A stretch of 64,000 bases of DNA, taken from contig CM044320.1 of NCBI GenBank assembly GCA_024291935.2, positions 54,378,001-54,442,000 of the forward strand, written 5' to 3'. The position numbers were made by a program, and so were the translations under genes. The notes below the pieces were generated by a model. It had not been told where the DNA came from. It saw only the letters and a list, made by a program, of their open reading frames with translations, and did not search any database. Shown here one piece after another: positions 11,647 to 22,225 of this stretch; the stretch's first letter is position 1, and each line of letters begins with the position of its first letter. The DNA comes from Okapia johnstoni. Taxonomy: Eukaryota > Chordata > Mammalia > Artiodactyla > Giraffidae.

Positions 11647-11865
11647 TCACACTCAGTCACTCAGTCATGTCCAACTCTTTGTAACCTCATGGATTGTAGC
11701 CCGTCAGGCTCATCTGTCCATGGAATTTTCCAGTCAAGAATACTATAGTGGATTGCCATTTCCTCCTCCAGGAGATCTTCCCAACCCAGGGATCGAATTC
11801 ATGTCTCTTGTGTCTCCTGAATTGGCAGACAGGTTCTTTACCACTGCACCACCTGAAAAGCGCCA
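11647..11865 (-). mobile_element. Bov-tA SINE (reverse)
   Basis: Reverse order marks: cactcagtcatgtccaactc, gtagcccgtcaggctc, cttcccaacccaggg, ttctttaccactgcacc. The adjacent TG run may have grown at the SINE tail. Confidence 0.85.
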
Positions 11866-12912
11866 TGTAGCATTTCAAAGGGGTTAGGCTTCCTGGCAGA
11901 AAGGGTTGACATTAAAACAGAGAGAAATCTCGAACTTGCCTCCTCTCCCACACCCCAGACTCACTCTCAAAGAATGAGTTATTAGGGCAAGGCAGAATGG
12001 GAAGGAATGCTGCCTATGGGGAAGAATACTGAACATCTTCTAGGTTGTTCTGGATCCCTGAGCAAGGTGATTGTCATGGCTACACCAGTCATCAGAGGTC
12101 CATGTCAAGTCAGAAGGCACATGTCTATGAATGTGACATCCAACTAAGTGGCCCACCTAGAGGCCATGGAGTTTACCTTGCCCTTCATCTCCTTTCTCCC
12201 AGAAACACACTGCAATCTTATGCCCTGGATGCCTTTTAGAAGAGAGGGAACTGTTATCCCCTCGAAATATTCCACATGAATGTTCCTCCCTGCCTTTTCC
12301 CATCCTTGATTTCTGACATCATCCTTAACTGGTGATAACATGTCCAACTGTCAAGAGCATCTCCCCAGTGTCCCTGTTCTCCAACCTGTGCCATCAGCTT
12401 GATCCCGGACCTCCTTCTCCAACACCTCAGACCACATGAAGCCCTGAGGCCATGCTGGATGGGAACTGGGAAGTGGACACTTAACAGTCACTGTGGCTGC
12501 CCACCATTGGACCCTCCTTCATTGTTAGAAGAATCCTCCGCTGTAGAAGTCTGGTGGGGAGAAAAACTACCTCCCTCTGAGAGCTGAGAATAGTTCTTAA
12601 CTTCCCACCCAGGCACATGACCCGTTTCCACCAGTTGGAGACACCATTGCCTAACTTTGACCGAGGCTCCAGTGCCTGCAAAAGGCAGAGAGCAGCCCCT
12701 CTCTCTGACAACAGCAAAGAAGTTTGCAACTGAAGAAGCAAGTTCCTGCTGTAGAAGTGGCATCTGGTCCCTCATGACAATATCAATGGTTTCCTCAACT
12801 GACCAGCTCATGTTTGGGAGTTACTCCTGGTTAAAAATTGATTTATTCTTTGGAGGTGTTTCTGGAAGGCTTCCTGGAATAAGTGATTTGATGTAGTGTT
12901 TCCAACCTTTCT
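11866..12912. other. Intergenic, nothing recognised
   Basis: Mixed-composition sequence downstream of the receptor. Open frames of up to 107 codons (12488-12811, reverse) overlap others on both strands and show no motif. No known repeat is recognised. Confidence 0.4.
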
Positions 12913-13076
12913 CAAATATCATTCAAAATTTTGCAATAGCTGAAATTATGCCTAAATATATATTTATATTTACTAGCTCTTTCTTTTCTTTTATTTACAA
13001 GGGTAATTTTGAAAATCCTCATTGATAATGAAAACGAATTTCATATCTAATCATACGTTTCATGCACGCTGAACAT
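12913..13076 (+). repeat. Local direct duplication, copy A
   Basis: About 164 bp matching 13725-13888 in the same orientation at roughly 90% identity by eye. Shared runs include tatatttatatttactagct, cttttatttacaagggtaa and gaaaatcctcattgata. Similarity fades on both sides. See findings. Confidence 0.8.
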
Positions 13077-13374
13077 ATGTGCGTTGTTAGCACACCCTCT
13101 GTGAAGCCAGCTAGATACCACAAGAGGGCACATCAGCAGGGAACATACAGAAGATCCAGGACCACTGTGGAGAGCTGGACTGTCAGGAAGCCCCTTGAAC
13201 TCCCCACCCTTCTACCCTGAGGGCCACACCTTGGGCTGTGCACTGTGTTCCATGGTCACATGGGAAGCTCACCTCCTCCACAAGTCCCTCACACACAGTG
13301 GGCAGCAGGACAGGCAGGAACTGGCTGCAGGGAGCAGACATGAAGGTTGCAGAGCACTTTAGCTGCCCCGCAGC

Positions 13375-13440
13375 ATCTGGGATCTTCCCAGACGAGGAAT
13401 CAAACACATATACCCAGCGTTGGACCACCAGGGAAGTCCT
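13375..13440 (-). mobile_element. CHR SINE fragment (reverse)
   Basis: gggatcttcccagacgagg then gttggaccaccagggaagtcc is the reverse of a CHR SINE head. Only about 65 bp remain. Confidence 0.6.
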
Positions 13441-13507
13441 TTGTCTTTGAACCTCACACATTAGCCAGTTTGCCCTCAAGGTTTTCATAGCAGTAGTGTA
13501 TTAAATG

Positions 13508-13672
13508 GGCTTCCCTGATAGCTCAGTTGGTAAAGAATCCGCCTGCAATGCAGGAGACCCCGGTTCAATTCCTGGGTTGGGAAGATCCCCTGGAGAAGGG
13601 ATAGGCTATCACTCCAGTATTCCTGGGCTTCCCTTGTGGCCCAGCTAGTAAAGAATCTGTTTGCAATGCAGG
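13508..13672 (+). mobile_element. BOV-A2 / Bov-tA SINE
   Basis: Head gggcttccctgatagctcag with caatgcaggagaccccgg and gaagatcccctggagaaggg, followed by a second partial head at 13626. It lies between the two copies of the local duplication. Confidence 0.85.
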
Positions 13673-13724
13673 ATTAAACAAAAACTGCTCACAGAAGTGG
13701 ATGATAAAAAAATGTAAAACTTTT

Positions 13725-13888
13725 TTCAAAGTCATTCAAAATGTTGCAATAGTTGAAATTATATCTAAACATATATTTATATTTACTAGCTTTTACTTTT
13801 CTTTTATTTACAAGGGTAACCTTGAAAATCCTCATTGATAAGGAAAAAGAATTTCATATCCAATCATACTTTCATGCACACTGAACAT
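13725..13888 (+). repeat. Local direct duplication, copy B
   Basis: Second copy of the 12913-13076 sequence, 812 bp downstream in the same orientation, with scattered substitutions and one small indel. Confidence 0.8.
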
Positions 13889-13984
13889 TTTCTTCTTTGA
13901 TGTCAGTATTTTATGTCTAATCAGCAAGAAATCTAAATCTTTTCCCAATGTGTTTATGTGACTTAATCCTCTTAATTAACTGGG

Positions 13985-14512
13985 TAGTATTGAAGTTATC
14001 TATTGCCACATAACAAACCACCCTAAATCTAGTGGCATAAAGCAACAGGCAGTTTATTGTGTTAATAATTTCTATAGTTTAGAAAGAGCACACCAAGGAT
14101 GTCTCCTCTGCTGCTCAATGTCTCTGTCATCAGCCAGAAGAGCTTCAGTAGCTAGAAGGGACTCGAACAGCTGAGAACAGTCATCTAACAGTTCATTCAC
14201 TTGTCAGGTGCCAGCAATGACTGGGTTTATTCACCTACATGTGACCTCTCTATGAGCCTTGGGTTTCTCACAGCATAGCTGCTGGTTTCCAAGAAGGAGC
14301 GTTCCAAGAGAGAACATCCCAAACCAAGAGCCAAGTCAAACGCTGTGAGGCTTCTGTTGTCCTAACCCTGGAAGTCACACAGCATCATTTCCACCACTGG
14401 TTACAAGAGGGTCACTAAGGCAAGCCCATATTCAAGAGTAGGAGGTAGAGTCCATCTTCTGATATAAGAGAGTTACAAGGTCACATTACACAACATGGAG
14501 CGGGGAGGGGCT
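13985..14512 (+). mobile_element. Ancient interspersed repeat (LTR-like), unnamed
   Basis: Phrases attgccacataacaaaccacc, agtggcataaagcaacagg and ctggaagtcacacagcatc resemble a widespread old mammalian repeat. A related copy is at about 25785-26170. I cannot assign the family with confidence. Confidence 0.45.
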
Positions 14513-14514
14513 AC

Positions 14515-14725
14515 TTCTTTGGTACTTCCAATGACTAAGACTCCAGGCTCTCAATGAAGGGGGCCTGGGTTCAATCCCTGATCTGGGAAATAGATCCCAC
14601 ATGACTCACGTGGCAACTAAGAGTCTGCATGCCACAACTAAAGATTCCCACATCCTAACAAGGAAGATCAGAGTTCCCATTTGGCTGGGTCCAGCCCAGC
14701 CAAATAAATCAAGTAAATAATCTTT
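14515..14725 (+). mobile_element. CHR-type SINE (long form)
   Basis: ggtacttccaatgactaagac, gggttcaatccctgatctggg and agcccagccaaataaatc mark the head, B-box region and tail. Confidence 0.75.
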
Positions 14726-14734
14726 AAAGTGTAT

Positions 14735-14766
14735 ATAGGGATTTATTTGGTAGTCCAGTGGTTAAG
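14735..14766 (+). mobile_element. CHR SINE, 5' part, split by a BovB insertion
   Basis: The short head ending tagtccagtggttaag stops at 14766. The remainder resumes at 16944 (cagtggttaagactcccc to a tail near 17060). The two halves share cagtggttaag, the target-site duplication of the BovB between them (14756-14766 and 16944-16954). Confidence 0.8.
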
Positions 14767-16943
14767 TCCAACAACACAAGAGAAGACTCTACACATGTAT
14801 ATCACCAGATGGTCAACACTGAAATCAGACTGATTATATTCTTTGCAGCCAAAGATGGAGAAGCTCTATACAGTCAGCAAAAACAAGACCGGGAGCTGAC
14901 TGTGGCTCAGATCGTGAACTCTTTATTGCCAAATTCAGACTGAAATTGAAGAAAATGGGGAAAACCACTAGACCATTCAGGTATGACCTAAATCAAATTC
15001 CTTATGACTATACAGTGGAAGTGAGAAATAGATTTAACGGACTAGATCTGATAGACAGAGTACTTGATGAACTATGGACGGAGGTTCGTGACATTGTACA
15101 GGAGACAGGAATCAAGACCATCCCCAAGAAAAAGTAATGCAAAAAAGAAAAATGTCTGAGGAGGCCTTACAAATAGCTGTGAAAAGAAGGGAAGGAAAAT
15201 GCAAAGGAGAAAAGGAAAGATATACCCATTTGAATGCAGAGTTCCAAAGAATAGCAAGGAGAGATAAGAAAGCCTTTCTCAGAGATCAATGCAAAGAAAT
15301 AGAGGAAAACAATACAATGGGAAAGACTAGAGATCTCTTCAAGAAAATTAGAGATACCAAGGGAACATTTCATGCAAAGATGGGCTCAATAAAGAACAGA
15401 AATGGTAGGGACTAGCAAAGCAGAAGATATTAGAAAGGTGGCAAGAATACACAGAAGAACTGTACTAAAAAAGATCACAACCCAGGAGGTGATGGAATTC
15501 CAGTTGAGCTATTTCAAATCAAATCTGAAAGATGATGCTGTGAAAGTGCTGCACTCAATATGCCAGCAAATTTGGAAAACTCAGCAGTGGCCACAGGGCT
15601 GGAAAAGGTCAGTTTTCATTCTGATCCCAAAGAAAGGCAATGCCAAATAATGCTCAAACTACCACACAATTGCCCTCATCTCACACGTTAGTAAAGTAAT
15701 GCTCAAAATTCTCCAAGCCAGGCTTCAGCAATACGTGAACCGTGAACTTCCAGATGTTCAAGCTGGTTTTAGAAAAGGCAGAGGAACCAGAGATCAAATT
15801 GCCAACATCCAATGGATCATCGAAAAAGCAAGAGAGTTCCAGAAAAACATCTATTTCTGCTTTATTGACTATGCCAAAGCCTTTGACTGTGTGGATCACA
15901 ATGAACTGTGGAAAATTCTGAAAGAGATGGGCATACCACACCACCTGACCTGTCTCTTGAGAAACCTGTATGCAGGTCAGGAAGCAACAGTTAGAACTGG
16001 ACATGGAACAACAGACTGGTTCCAAATAGGGAAAAGAGTACATCAAGGCTGTATATTGTCACCCTGCTTATTTAACTTATATGCAGAGTACATCATGAGA
16101 AGTGCTGGGCTGGAGGAAGCACAAGCTGGAATCAAGATTGCCTGGAGAAATATCAATAACCTCAGATATGTAGATGACACCACCCTTATGGCAGAAAGTG
16201 AAGAAGAACCAAAGAGGCTCTTGATGAAAGTGAAAGAGGGGAGTGAAAAAGTTGACTTAAAGCTCAACATTCAGGAAACTAAGATCATGGCATCCAGTCC
16301 CATCACTTCATGGCAAATAGATGGGGGAATGGTGGAAACAGTGGCTGACTTTATTTTTGGGGGCTCCAAAATCACTGCAGATGGTGATTGCAGCCATGAA
16401 ATTAAAAGGCACTTACTCCTTGGAAGGAAAGTTATGACCAACCTAGACAGCATATTGAAAAGCAGAGACATTACTTTGTCAACAAAGGTCCATCTAGTCA
16501 AGGCTATGGTTTTTCCAGTGGTCATGTATGGATGTGAGAGGTGGACTATAAAAAAAGCTGAGTGCTGAAGAATTGATGCTTTTGAACTGTGGTGTTGGAG
16601 AAGACTCTTGAGAGTCCCTTGGACTTCAAGGAGATCCAACCAGTCCATCCTAAAGGAAATAAGTCCTGAACATTCATTGGAAGGACTGACGCTGAAGCTG
16701 AAACTCCAATACTTTGGCTGCCTGATGAGAAGAGCTGACTCATTTGAAAAGACCCGGATGCTGGGAAAGATTGAGGGCAGGAGGAGAAGGGGACGGCAGA
16801 GGATGAGATGGTTGGATGGCATCACCGACTCAATGGACATGGGTTTGGGTGGACTCCGGGAGCTGGTGATGGACAGGGAGGCCTGGTGTGCTGTGGTTCA
16901 TGGGGTCCCAAAAAGCCAGACACGACTGAGCGACTGAATTGAA
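14767..16943 (+). mobile_element. BovB (RTE-type) LINE, 5'-truncated with internal deletion
   Basis: Non-LTR retrotransposon remnant, 2.18 kb of about 3.2 kb. 14767-14943 retains the end of the endonuclease region (ending LLPNSD then a stop). The linker frames at 14946-15650 are interrupted by stops, and about 140 bp appear missing around 15470. 15699-16568 is an open 289-codon block covering reverse transcriptase: FIDYAKAFDCVDH, GCILSPCLFNLYAEY and the catalytic box LRYVDDTTLM. 16608-16937 is the C-terminal block ending RTRLSD. It ends at gactgaattgaa, the short 3' repeat of RTE elements. An exact 11-bp target duplication brackets it. Non-functional because of the truncation, stops and deletion. 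Confidence 0.93.
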
Positions 16944-17060
16944 CAGTGGTTAAGACTCCCCACTTCTACTACAGGGGACGTGGATCCCATACCTGGTCAG
17001 GGAACTAGGATCCCAATATGCCACACAGCGTGACAGCAAAATTTTTTAAAAAAGTAAAAG
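16944..17060 (+). mobile_element. CHR SINE, 3' part after the BovB insertion
   Basis: cagtggttaagactcccc, ggatcccatacctggtcaggg and the tail cgtgacagcaaaatttttt continue the element begun at 14735. Confidence 0.8.
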
Positions 17061-17146
17061 TGCATGTGGAATGGGAGAGATTGCTGCTGCAATGTTTGGG
17101 AAATCTTATCTGTTAGAAATAGAATATCAAGTAATATGAGAGCCTA

Positions 17147-17697
17147 TGTGCGTGCGTGCTCAGTCATGTCCGACTTTTTTCGACACCATGGACTGTAGCC
17201 TGCTAGGCTCCTCTGTGCATGGGATTCTCCAGGCAAGAATACTGGAGTGAGTTGCCATGCCCTCCTCCAGGAGATGTTCCCAACCCAGAGATCATACCCA
17301 GGTCTCCGTCACTGCAGGCAGATTCTTTACCTTCTGGGCCACCAGGGAAGCCTATGAATACTGGAGCGGGTTGCCATGCCCTCCTCCAGGGAATCATCCC
17401 GACCCAGGGATTTAACCCATGTCTTTTATGTCTCCTGCATTTGCAGGCTGGTTCTTTACCACTAGTGCCACCTGGGAAGCCCCCAAGAGCCTATGAAAGT
17501 GAAAGCAAAAGTCGTTCATTCATGTCCGACTTTTTGCGACCCCATGGACTATACAGTCCATGGAATTCTCCAGGCCAGAATACTGGAGTGGGTAGCCTTT
17601 CTTTTCTCCAGGGGATCTTCCCAACCCAGGGATCGAACCCAGGTCTCCCGCACTGCAGGCGGATTCTTTACCAGCTGAGCCACAAGGGAAGCCCCTA
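17147..17697 (-). mobile_element. Two reverse ruminant SINEs: BOV-A2 dimer then Bov-tA
   Basis: 17147-17485 is a dimer with two heads (ttcccaacccagag; tcccgacccaggg). 17496-17697 is a second, better preserved Bov-tA (gaattctccaggccagaatac, gatcttcccaacccaggg, gagccacaagggaagcccc). The phrase gagcctatga/gagcctat occurs before, between and after them, so one probably inserted next to the other's target duplication. Open frames across this region (such as 17219-17737) are SINE-derived. Confidence 0.85.
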
Positions 17698-18875
17698 TGA
17701 GCCTATACTTCATCCCAAATCTATCTGTTCCTCATAGTGAATGGTTGTTTTTATTATAATACAATTTGAAATTTCTATTATAATTTACTTCTCACACAAG
17801 AATAATTTCACCATTCATCTTTATTCATATTTATGTAATACAAATATTTTTATTATTATTATTTCCATCTAGATTTTCTCTCACTTCCTTTTAAATGTAT
17901 ACATTCAAATCAATGAAAAGTGTTTTTGATTTCTTACTTCTTCATTGAAACACTCAAAACTTGTCTTCCAATTTCAATTAAAATGAAATATTTGAATTGA
18001 ATCAAATCCCCCATTCCTATTTTTTTAATAAATGGTGAGTTTATAACTATATATGTTTCTGCATTATCAAATACATTTCTGATAGAGGAGAACTTTTTTC
18101 ACTTAGAGGATGAAAATCAAATCCCGCTTATAACATTATACATGTGATGACTTGAGTGTTTTATTCCATATGCTAACTCCTTTATCCATATATTTCTAAC
18201 CTTTTTTCTCCTTCATTTCCTGTATATTTTTGGTGTCAGGCACAGTCTGACACATTTTTATCATAACACAACATCTGGTGCTTTACTCTGTGTTGAAATG
18301 CTGAGTGATATGACACTATGGATAGAAGGCACATTCCTGGCACATTCCTGCATCTGAACAACATAAATCCAAACACTATCATCCTACCAAACTCAATCTA
18401 TCCCCAACTCAACTTTGTCATTCCTTGACATTTCAACAGTACAGGGGACAACATACCAATAAATAAAATAAAATTAAAAAAAAAAAGTTATGGAACTATA
18501 AGACTCAAAAGCAATCTGTGAACAACCCACATAAATCACAGCCAAATAAATAAATATTAAAAGAAGAAGAAGAAGTTACAACAGATTGCAGTTAAAATAT
18601 ATCACTATGCAATTTTTGTAAAAATATATGACCAGAGGAACACAATTGCTAGAATTTTCTGGCCCTGGCCATTTCAAGGAGTACACATCACAAGTTTAAA
18701 CTGGCTGAAGTAGCAGTCACAGTAGGAAACAAAGACAGAAGATCACAACTTTTAAGCAGCTAGAGAATAACACACAGTTAAAGAATAACAGCTTTCAACA
18801 CTAGAGCCCATATTTTTACTCTGTACAGGATTAATTATCCAATCATACGACGTAGGAAGATGGGAACAGACAAGG
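17698..18875. other. AT-rich intergenic DNA
   Basis: No gene recognised. 18425-18580 contains A-rich runs (aaataaaataaaattaaaa, agaagaagaagaag) and a cacagccaaataaataaat phrase typical of a CHR SINE tail. Confidence 0.45.
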
Positions 18876-18950
18876 AGGAGAGCTCTCTGGCAGTCCAGTG
18901 GTTAGGATTCTGTGTTTTCACTGCCCTGGCACCGGTTCAATCCAGATTCA
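18876..18950 (+). mobile_element. CHR SINE head fragment
   Basis: ctctctggcagtccagtggttagg followed by ccggttcaatccag. Truncated after the B-box-like region. Confidence 0.65.
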
Positions 18951-19224
18951 GTATGTTTTCTTTAGGCAGAGATAGAAATTCACCTTTCTTGTCTTGCCTC
19001 AGAGTTACACCAACTCTAGCGGTGTGCCATCACTTAATGCCCAGGCATCTTGATCATTCCACCATCCTATACGACACTACATGACCCATCATATTCATGA
19101 GACTACGCTGACAGCACCTGGAAAGAAGCAAATGGTAGGCATGATAGATATGCATTCACATCAGAGTGCAGGAGATAAGTCCCATCAAATGCAGAGACCT
19201 GTCACTCAGTGAAGATTGTCTGGG

Positions 19225-19440
19225 GATGTCAAGTGTTAGTCGCTTGGTCATGTCCGGCTCCTTGTGACCCCATGGAGCATAGCCCACCAGTCTCCTCTGT
19301 CCATGAGGCTTCTCCAGGCGAGAATACTGGGGTGGATTGCCATTTCTTCCTCCAGGGGATCTTCCCAACCCAGGGACTGAACCCGGGTCTTCCACATCGC
19401 AGGCAGATTCTTTACTGTCTGAGCCACCAGGGAAGCCACT
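19225..19440 (-). mobile_element. Bov-tA SINE (reverse)
   Basis: Marks in reverse: gttagtcgcttggtcatgtcc, actggggtggattgcc, gatcttcccaacccaggg, gagccaccagggaagcc. Confidence 0.85.
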
Positions 19441-19499
19441 GTGGGAAAGTCAAGACATCTCCTCAAATATTAAGGACAAGCTTCCTCACCTATTTCTCT

Positions 19500-19910
19500 C
19501 TACAGTAAGAAAAAGACCTCATGAGGATCTTGGATTGGGGAAACAACACATAGTTCATATGGATGTGCTGCTTCAAACTACTTAGCAGATATCTTACAGT
19601 CAGAACATGAAAAGGCTCTCTAGCTGGCCCAGGCCACAGTTCTGCCATTTGGGCCTTCTGAACTACTAAGCAGACCCTAAGAAACTCCATGGCAGTGGCA
19701 CTGGAAGCTGTGGTAAGTCCAAGAGGCAAACCCACATTTGAGAACTAAATCCAGGTTTTGAGAACCAAGGTTTGCCCTTTGGAGCAAATAATTATCTTAT
19801 TGCAAAATAGTTCTCAGGCTCCTTATAGGCAAAAGTATACAGTGAACTCCTGACCACTAAACAACAAGTGACTATTGAACTGCATGTTCAGAATAGATTG
19901 GATGTAACTG
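19500..19910 (+). mobile_element. Possible fossil endogenous retroviral (ERV-L-like) internal fragment
   Basis: Stretches such as gccatttgggccttctgaac, tgccctttggagcaaataat and gtgaactcctgaccactaaac remind me of old ERV-L pol-region sequence. No frame is open beyond about 80 codons, so it is decayed and not coding. The assignment is tentative. Confidence 0.3.
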
Positions 19911-19914
19911 TCAT

Positions 19915-20365
19915 CCAAGACAAGGAACCTCTCAGAAACTGAGACAAAACAGCTAAATGTAGTGTGCTCTCTTGGAAGAGATGAGAGTACATTAGGCAAA
20001 AACTAAAGAAATCTGAATAAAGTGTCAATCGTAGGTAATAATAGTGTATCAGTATTGGCTCACTAATTCTGACACATGCATCATACTAATGTAAGATGTT
20101 AAAAATACAGGTAACCAGATTTGGAGTATATGAGAATCATTCGTATTACTTAGCTCCATCCCGACTCTTAGTCCATTTCCTCTCCCTGGAAATTCAACTG
20201 CTCTCAACTGGACCATGAAACAACACAAACTCTCTTAGAGGGCATTTGGCAATAAGTTTTGAAAACTCAAAAAATGTGCCTATATTTTGACTCAGCAATT
20301 CTATTTCTAGAAGTTTATGATCAGAAGAATATAAAAGTACACAAGTATAATGACATCTATTCAGC
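19915..20365 (+). mobile_element. Fossil L1 3' region
   Basis: aggaacctctcagaaactgag to gtaagatgttaaaaatacagg resembles a mammalian L1 3'UTR and matches 24358-24580 (same orientation) over about 200 bp. 20215-20365 is another old L1-like segment. Confidence 0.55.
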
Positions 20366-20370
20366 AATCA

Positions 20371-20753
20371 GTTCAGTTCAGTTCAGTCGCTCAGTCGTGT
20401 CCGACTCTTAGCGACCCCCTGGACTGCAGCACGCCAGGCCTCCCTGTCCATCACCAGCTCCCGGAGTCCACCCAAACCCATGTCCATTGAGTCGGTGATG
20501 CCATCCAACCATCTCATCCTCTGTCGTCCCCTTCTCCTCTCGCCTTCAATCTTTCCCAGCATCAGGATCTTTTCAAATGAGTCAGCTCTTTGCATGAGGT
20601 GGCCAAAGTATTGGAGCTTCAGCTTCAGCATCAGTTCTTCCAATGAACATTCAGGACTGATCTCCTTTAGGATGGACTGGTTGGATCTCCTTGAAGTCCA
20701 AGGCACTCTCAAGAGTCTTCTCCAACACCACAGTTCAAAAGCATCAATTCTTC
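20371..20753 (-). mobile_element. BovB 3'-end fragment (reverse)
   Basis: On + it begins gttcagttcagttcagtcgc, the reverse of the RTE 3' repeat. The reverse strand encodes the BovB C-terminal block ([19 protein letters not shown] ... SRTRLSD), open for about 125 codons. gcaatcag flanks both ends (about 20364 and 20756), a probable 8-bp target duplication. Confidence 0.9.
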
Positions 20754-21205
20754 GGCAATCAGCTTTCTTTATAACAAAAAAATTAAAACTATTCTCTGCC
20801 CTGTTTCCACCCAGATCAGACCTCCCACTGGAGTAAAGGCGTACATGTGGAAGCAGAAGCACTGAGAAGAAAGAGAAAGGTTTGCAGTGAGGAGTCTGGG
20901 AGGAAGAAAAGCACTGTCTCCAGAAATCATAGCCCCAGGAAGGGGCCCTAAGCTTCAGGAAAGACCAGAAGTGCTAAAATATGGCAAGAGATGGGCACAG
21001 TCACCTTCACTCCTCAACCTCCACCCAACGCTTGTCTCTCCAGCTTTGTACCTAAGAACAAGTCAGATCAGGGCCAAAAGAACAGGCCACAGAAGCCAAG
21101 CTCTGAGCAGGCTAGGGGCCTCAACACACCACTCAGAGCCGGGACTTCTTTCTCACTCTTCCTTGAAAGTCTCCAGGGATCAGGCACTCCAATAATTAGA
21201 GGGGG

Positions 21206-22144
21206 TCAAAGACTCCAGAGGTATTTCTTCACAAGTCGCCTCATTGCCCCTGTGACCTCCTTGTTCCTCAGAGTGTAGACGAAAGGGTTGAACATGGGCG
21301 TGACAACCGTGTAGAAGAGGGCAATGATCTGGTCCCTGGCCTGGGAGGAGCCTGCCCTCAGCCTCATGTAGGCAATGGTTCCTGTCCCAAAAAAGAGCAT
21401 GACCACAAATAGGTGGGAGGAACAGGTAGAGAAGACTTTTCGACGTCCCTGGGATGTCGCGATCCCAAGGATGGTGACAAGAATACAGGCATAGGACACT
21501 ATGATCAGTGAGAATGGTGTCAGGATAAAGGCTACGGTGATGGCAAGATTGCCCACTTCACCCCAAAAGGTGCTGGCGCTGGCCAGTCTCAGCACAGGCA
21601 GGATGTCACACAGGAAGTGATGGATGGTGTTGGTACCATGGAAGGGCAAAGTGAAGATGAGCATGGAGTGAGTGGTGCCGGTGATGATGCCCATGAGGTA
21701 GCAGGCACCCACCAGGCACACATAGGCTCCCGGGTTCATCAGGGTGCTATAATGCAGCGGCCGGCAGATGGCAGCATAGCGGTCATAGGCCATGGCAGTG
21801 AGCAGGCCACATTCAGCGATGCCAAACAGTGAGAAGAAATACAGCTGGGTAAAGCAGCTGGCTGGCAGAATGGTGGGGCAGGAGGAGAGGAGGTCGGCCA
21901 GCATCCTGGGAACCACAGTCGTGGTGTAGAGCATCTCCAACCCAGAGAAGTGGCGCAGGAAGAAGTACATGGGCGAGTGCAGGGCAGCGTCGGCCAGGGT
22001 GAGGAGGATGATCAGCGAGTTGCCCAGCAGGGTGACCAGGTAGACCAGAAGCACCCCCCAGAACAGAGGGCCCCGGAGGGAACCATAACCTGCGAACCCC
22101 AGCAAAACAAACTCAGTCACTGCTGTGCCATTCCCACCTCTCAT
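21206..22144 (-). CDS. Olfactory receptor, OR10 family, intact single exon
   Basis: An intact 312-codon olfactory GPCR on the reverse strand. Marks in order: N-glycosylation site NGT at residue 5; LVTLLGNSL in TM1; PMYFFLRHFSGLEM in the TM2 region; MAYDRYAAICRPLHYS after TM3; HHFLCDILPVLRLAS in the second extracellular loop; KVFSTCSSHLFVV before TM6; PMFNPFVYTLRNKEV in TM7. I chose the Met at 22144 (MRGGNGT) because it gives the usual N-terminal length. An in-frame Met 27 codons upstream would add an atypical leader and probably crosses a splice acceptor. It shares long blocks with the OR10P1-like gene (for example GPLFWGVLLVYLVTLLGNSL), so they are paralogues of one clan, but it is clearly diverged and I cannot name the subfamily. 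It lies tail to tail with the first receptor. Confidence 0.88.
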   Translation of the reverse strand: MRGGNGTAVTEFVLLGFAGYGSLRGPLFWGVLLVYLVTLLGNSLIILLTLADAALHSPMYFFLRHFSGLEMLYTTTVVPRMLADLLSSCPTILPASCFTQLYFFSLFGIAECGLLTAMAYDRYAAICRPLHYSTLMNPGAYVCLVGACYLMGIITGTTHSMLIFTLPFHGTNTIHHFLCDILPVLRLASASTFWGEVGNLAITVAFILTPFSLIIVSYACILVTILGIATSQGRRKVFSTCSSHLFVVMLFFGTGTIAYMRLRAGSSQARDQIIALFYTVVTPMFNPFVYTLRNKEVTGAMRRLVKKYLWSL

Positions 22145-22225
22145 GTTCCCAAGGCCAGACTGGAAGGGGGAGTGAAGGGGGCAGCCTGGCAATGACAGAG
22201 ACTCCAGCTGCAGCAGGAAAGGCAT

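Noticed and set aside
17219..17737. 172-codon forward frame
   Set aside because: Consists of translated reverse Bov-tA/BOV-A2 SINE; the same peptide phrases recur at other SINEs in the window.
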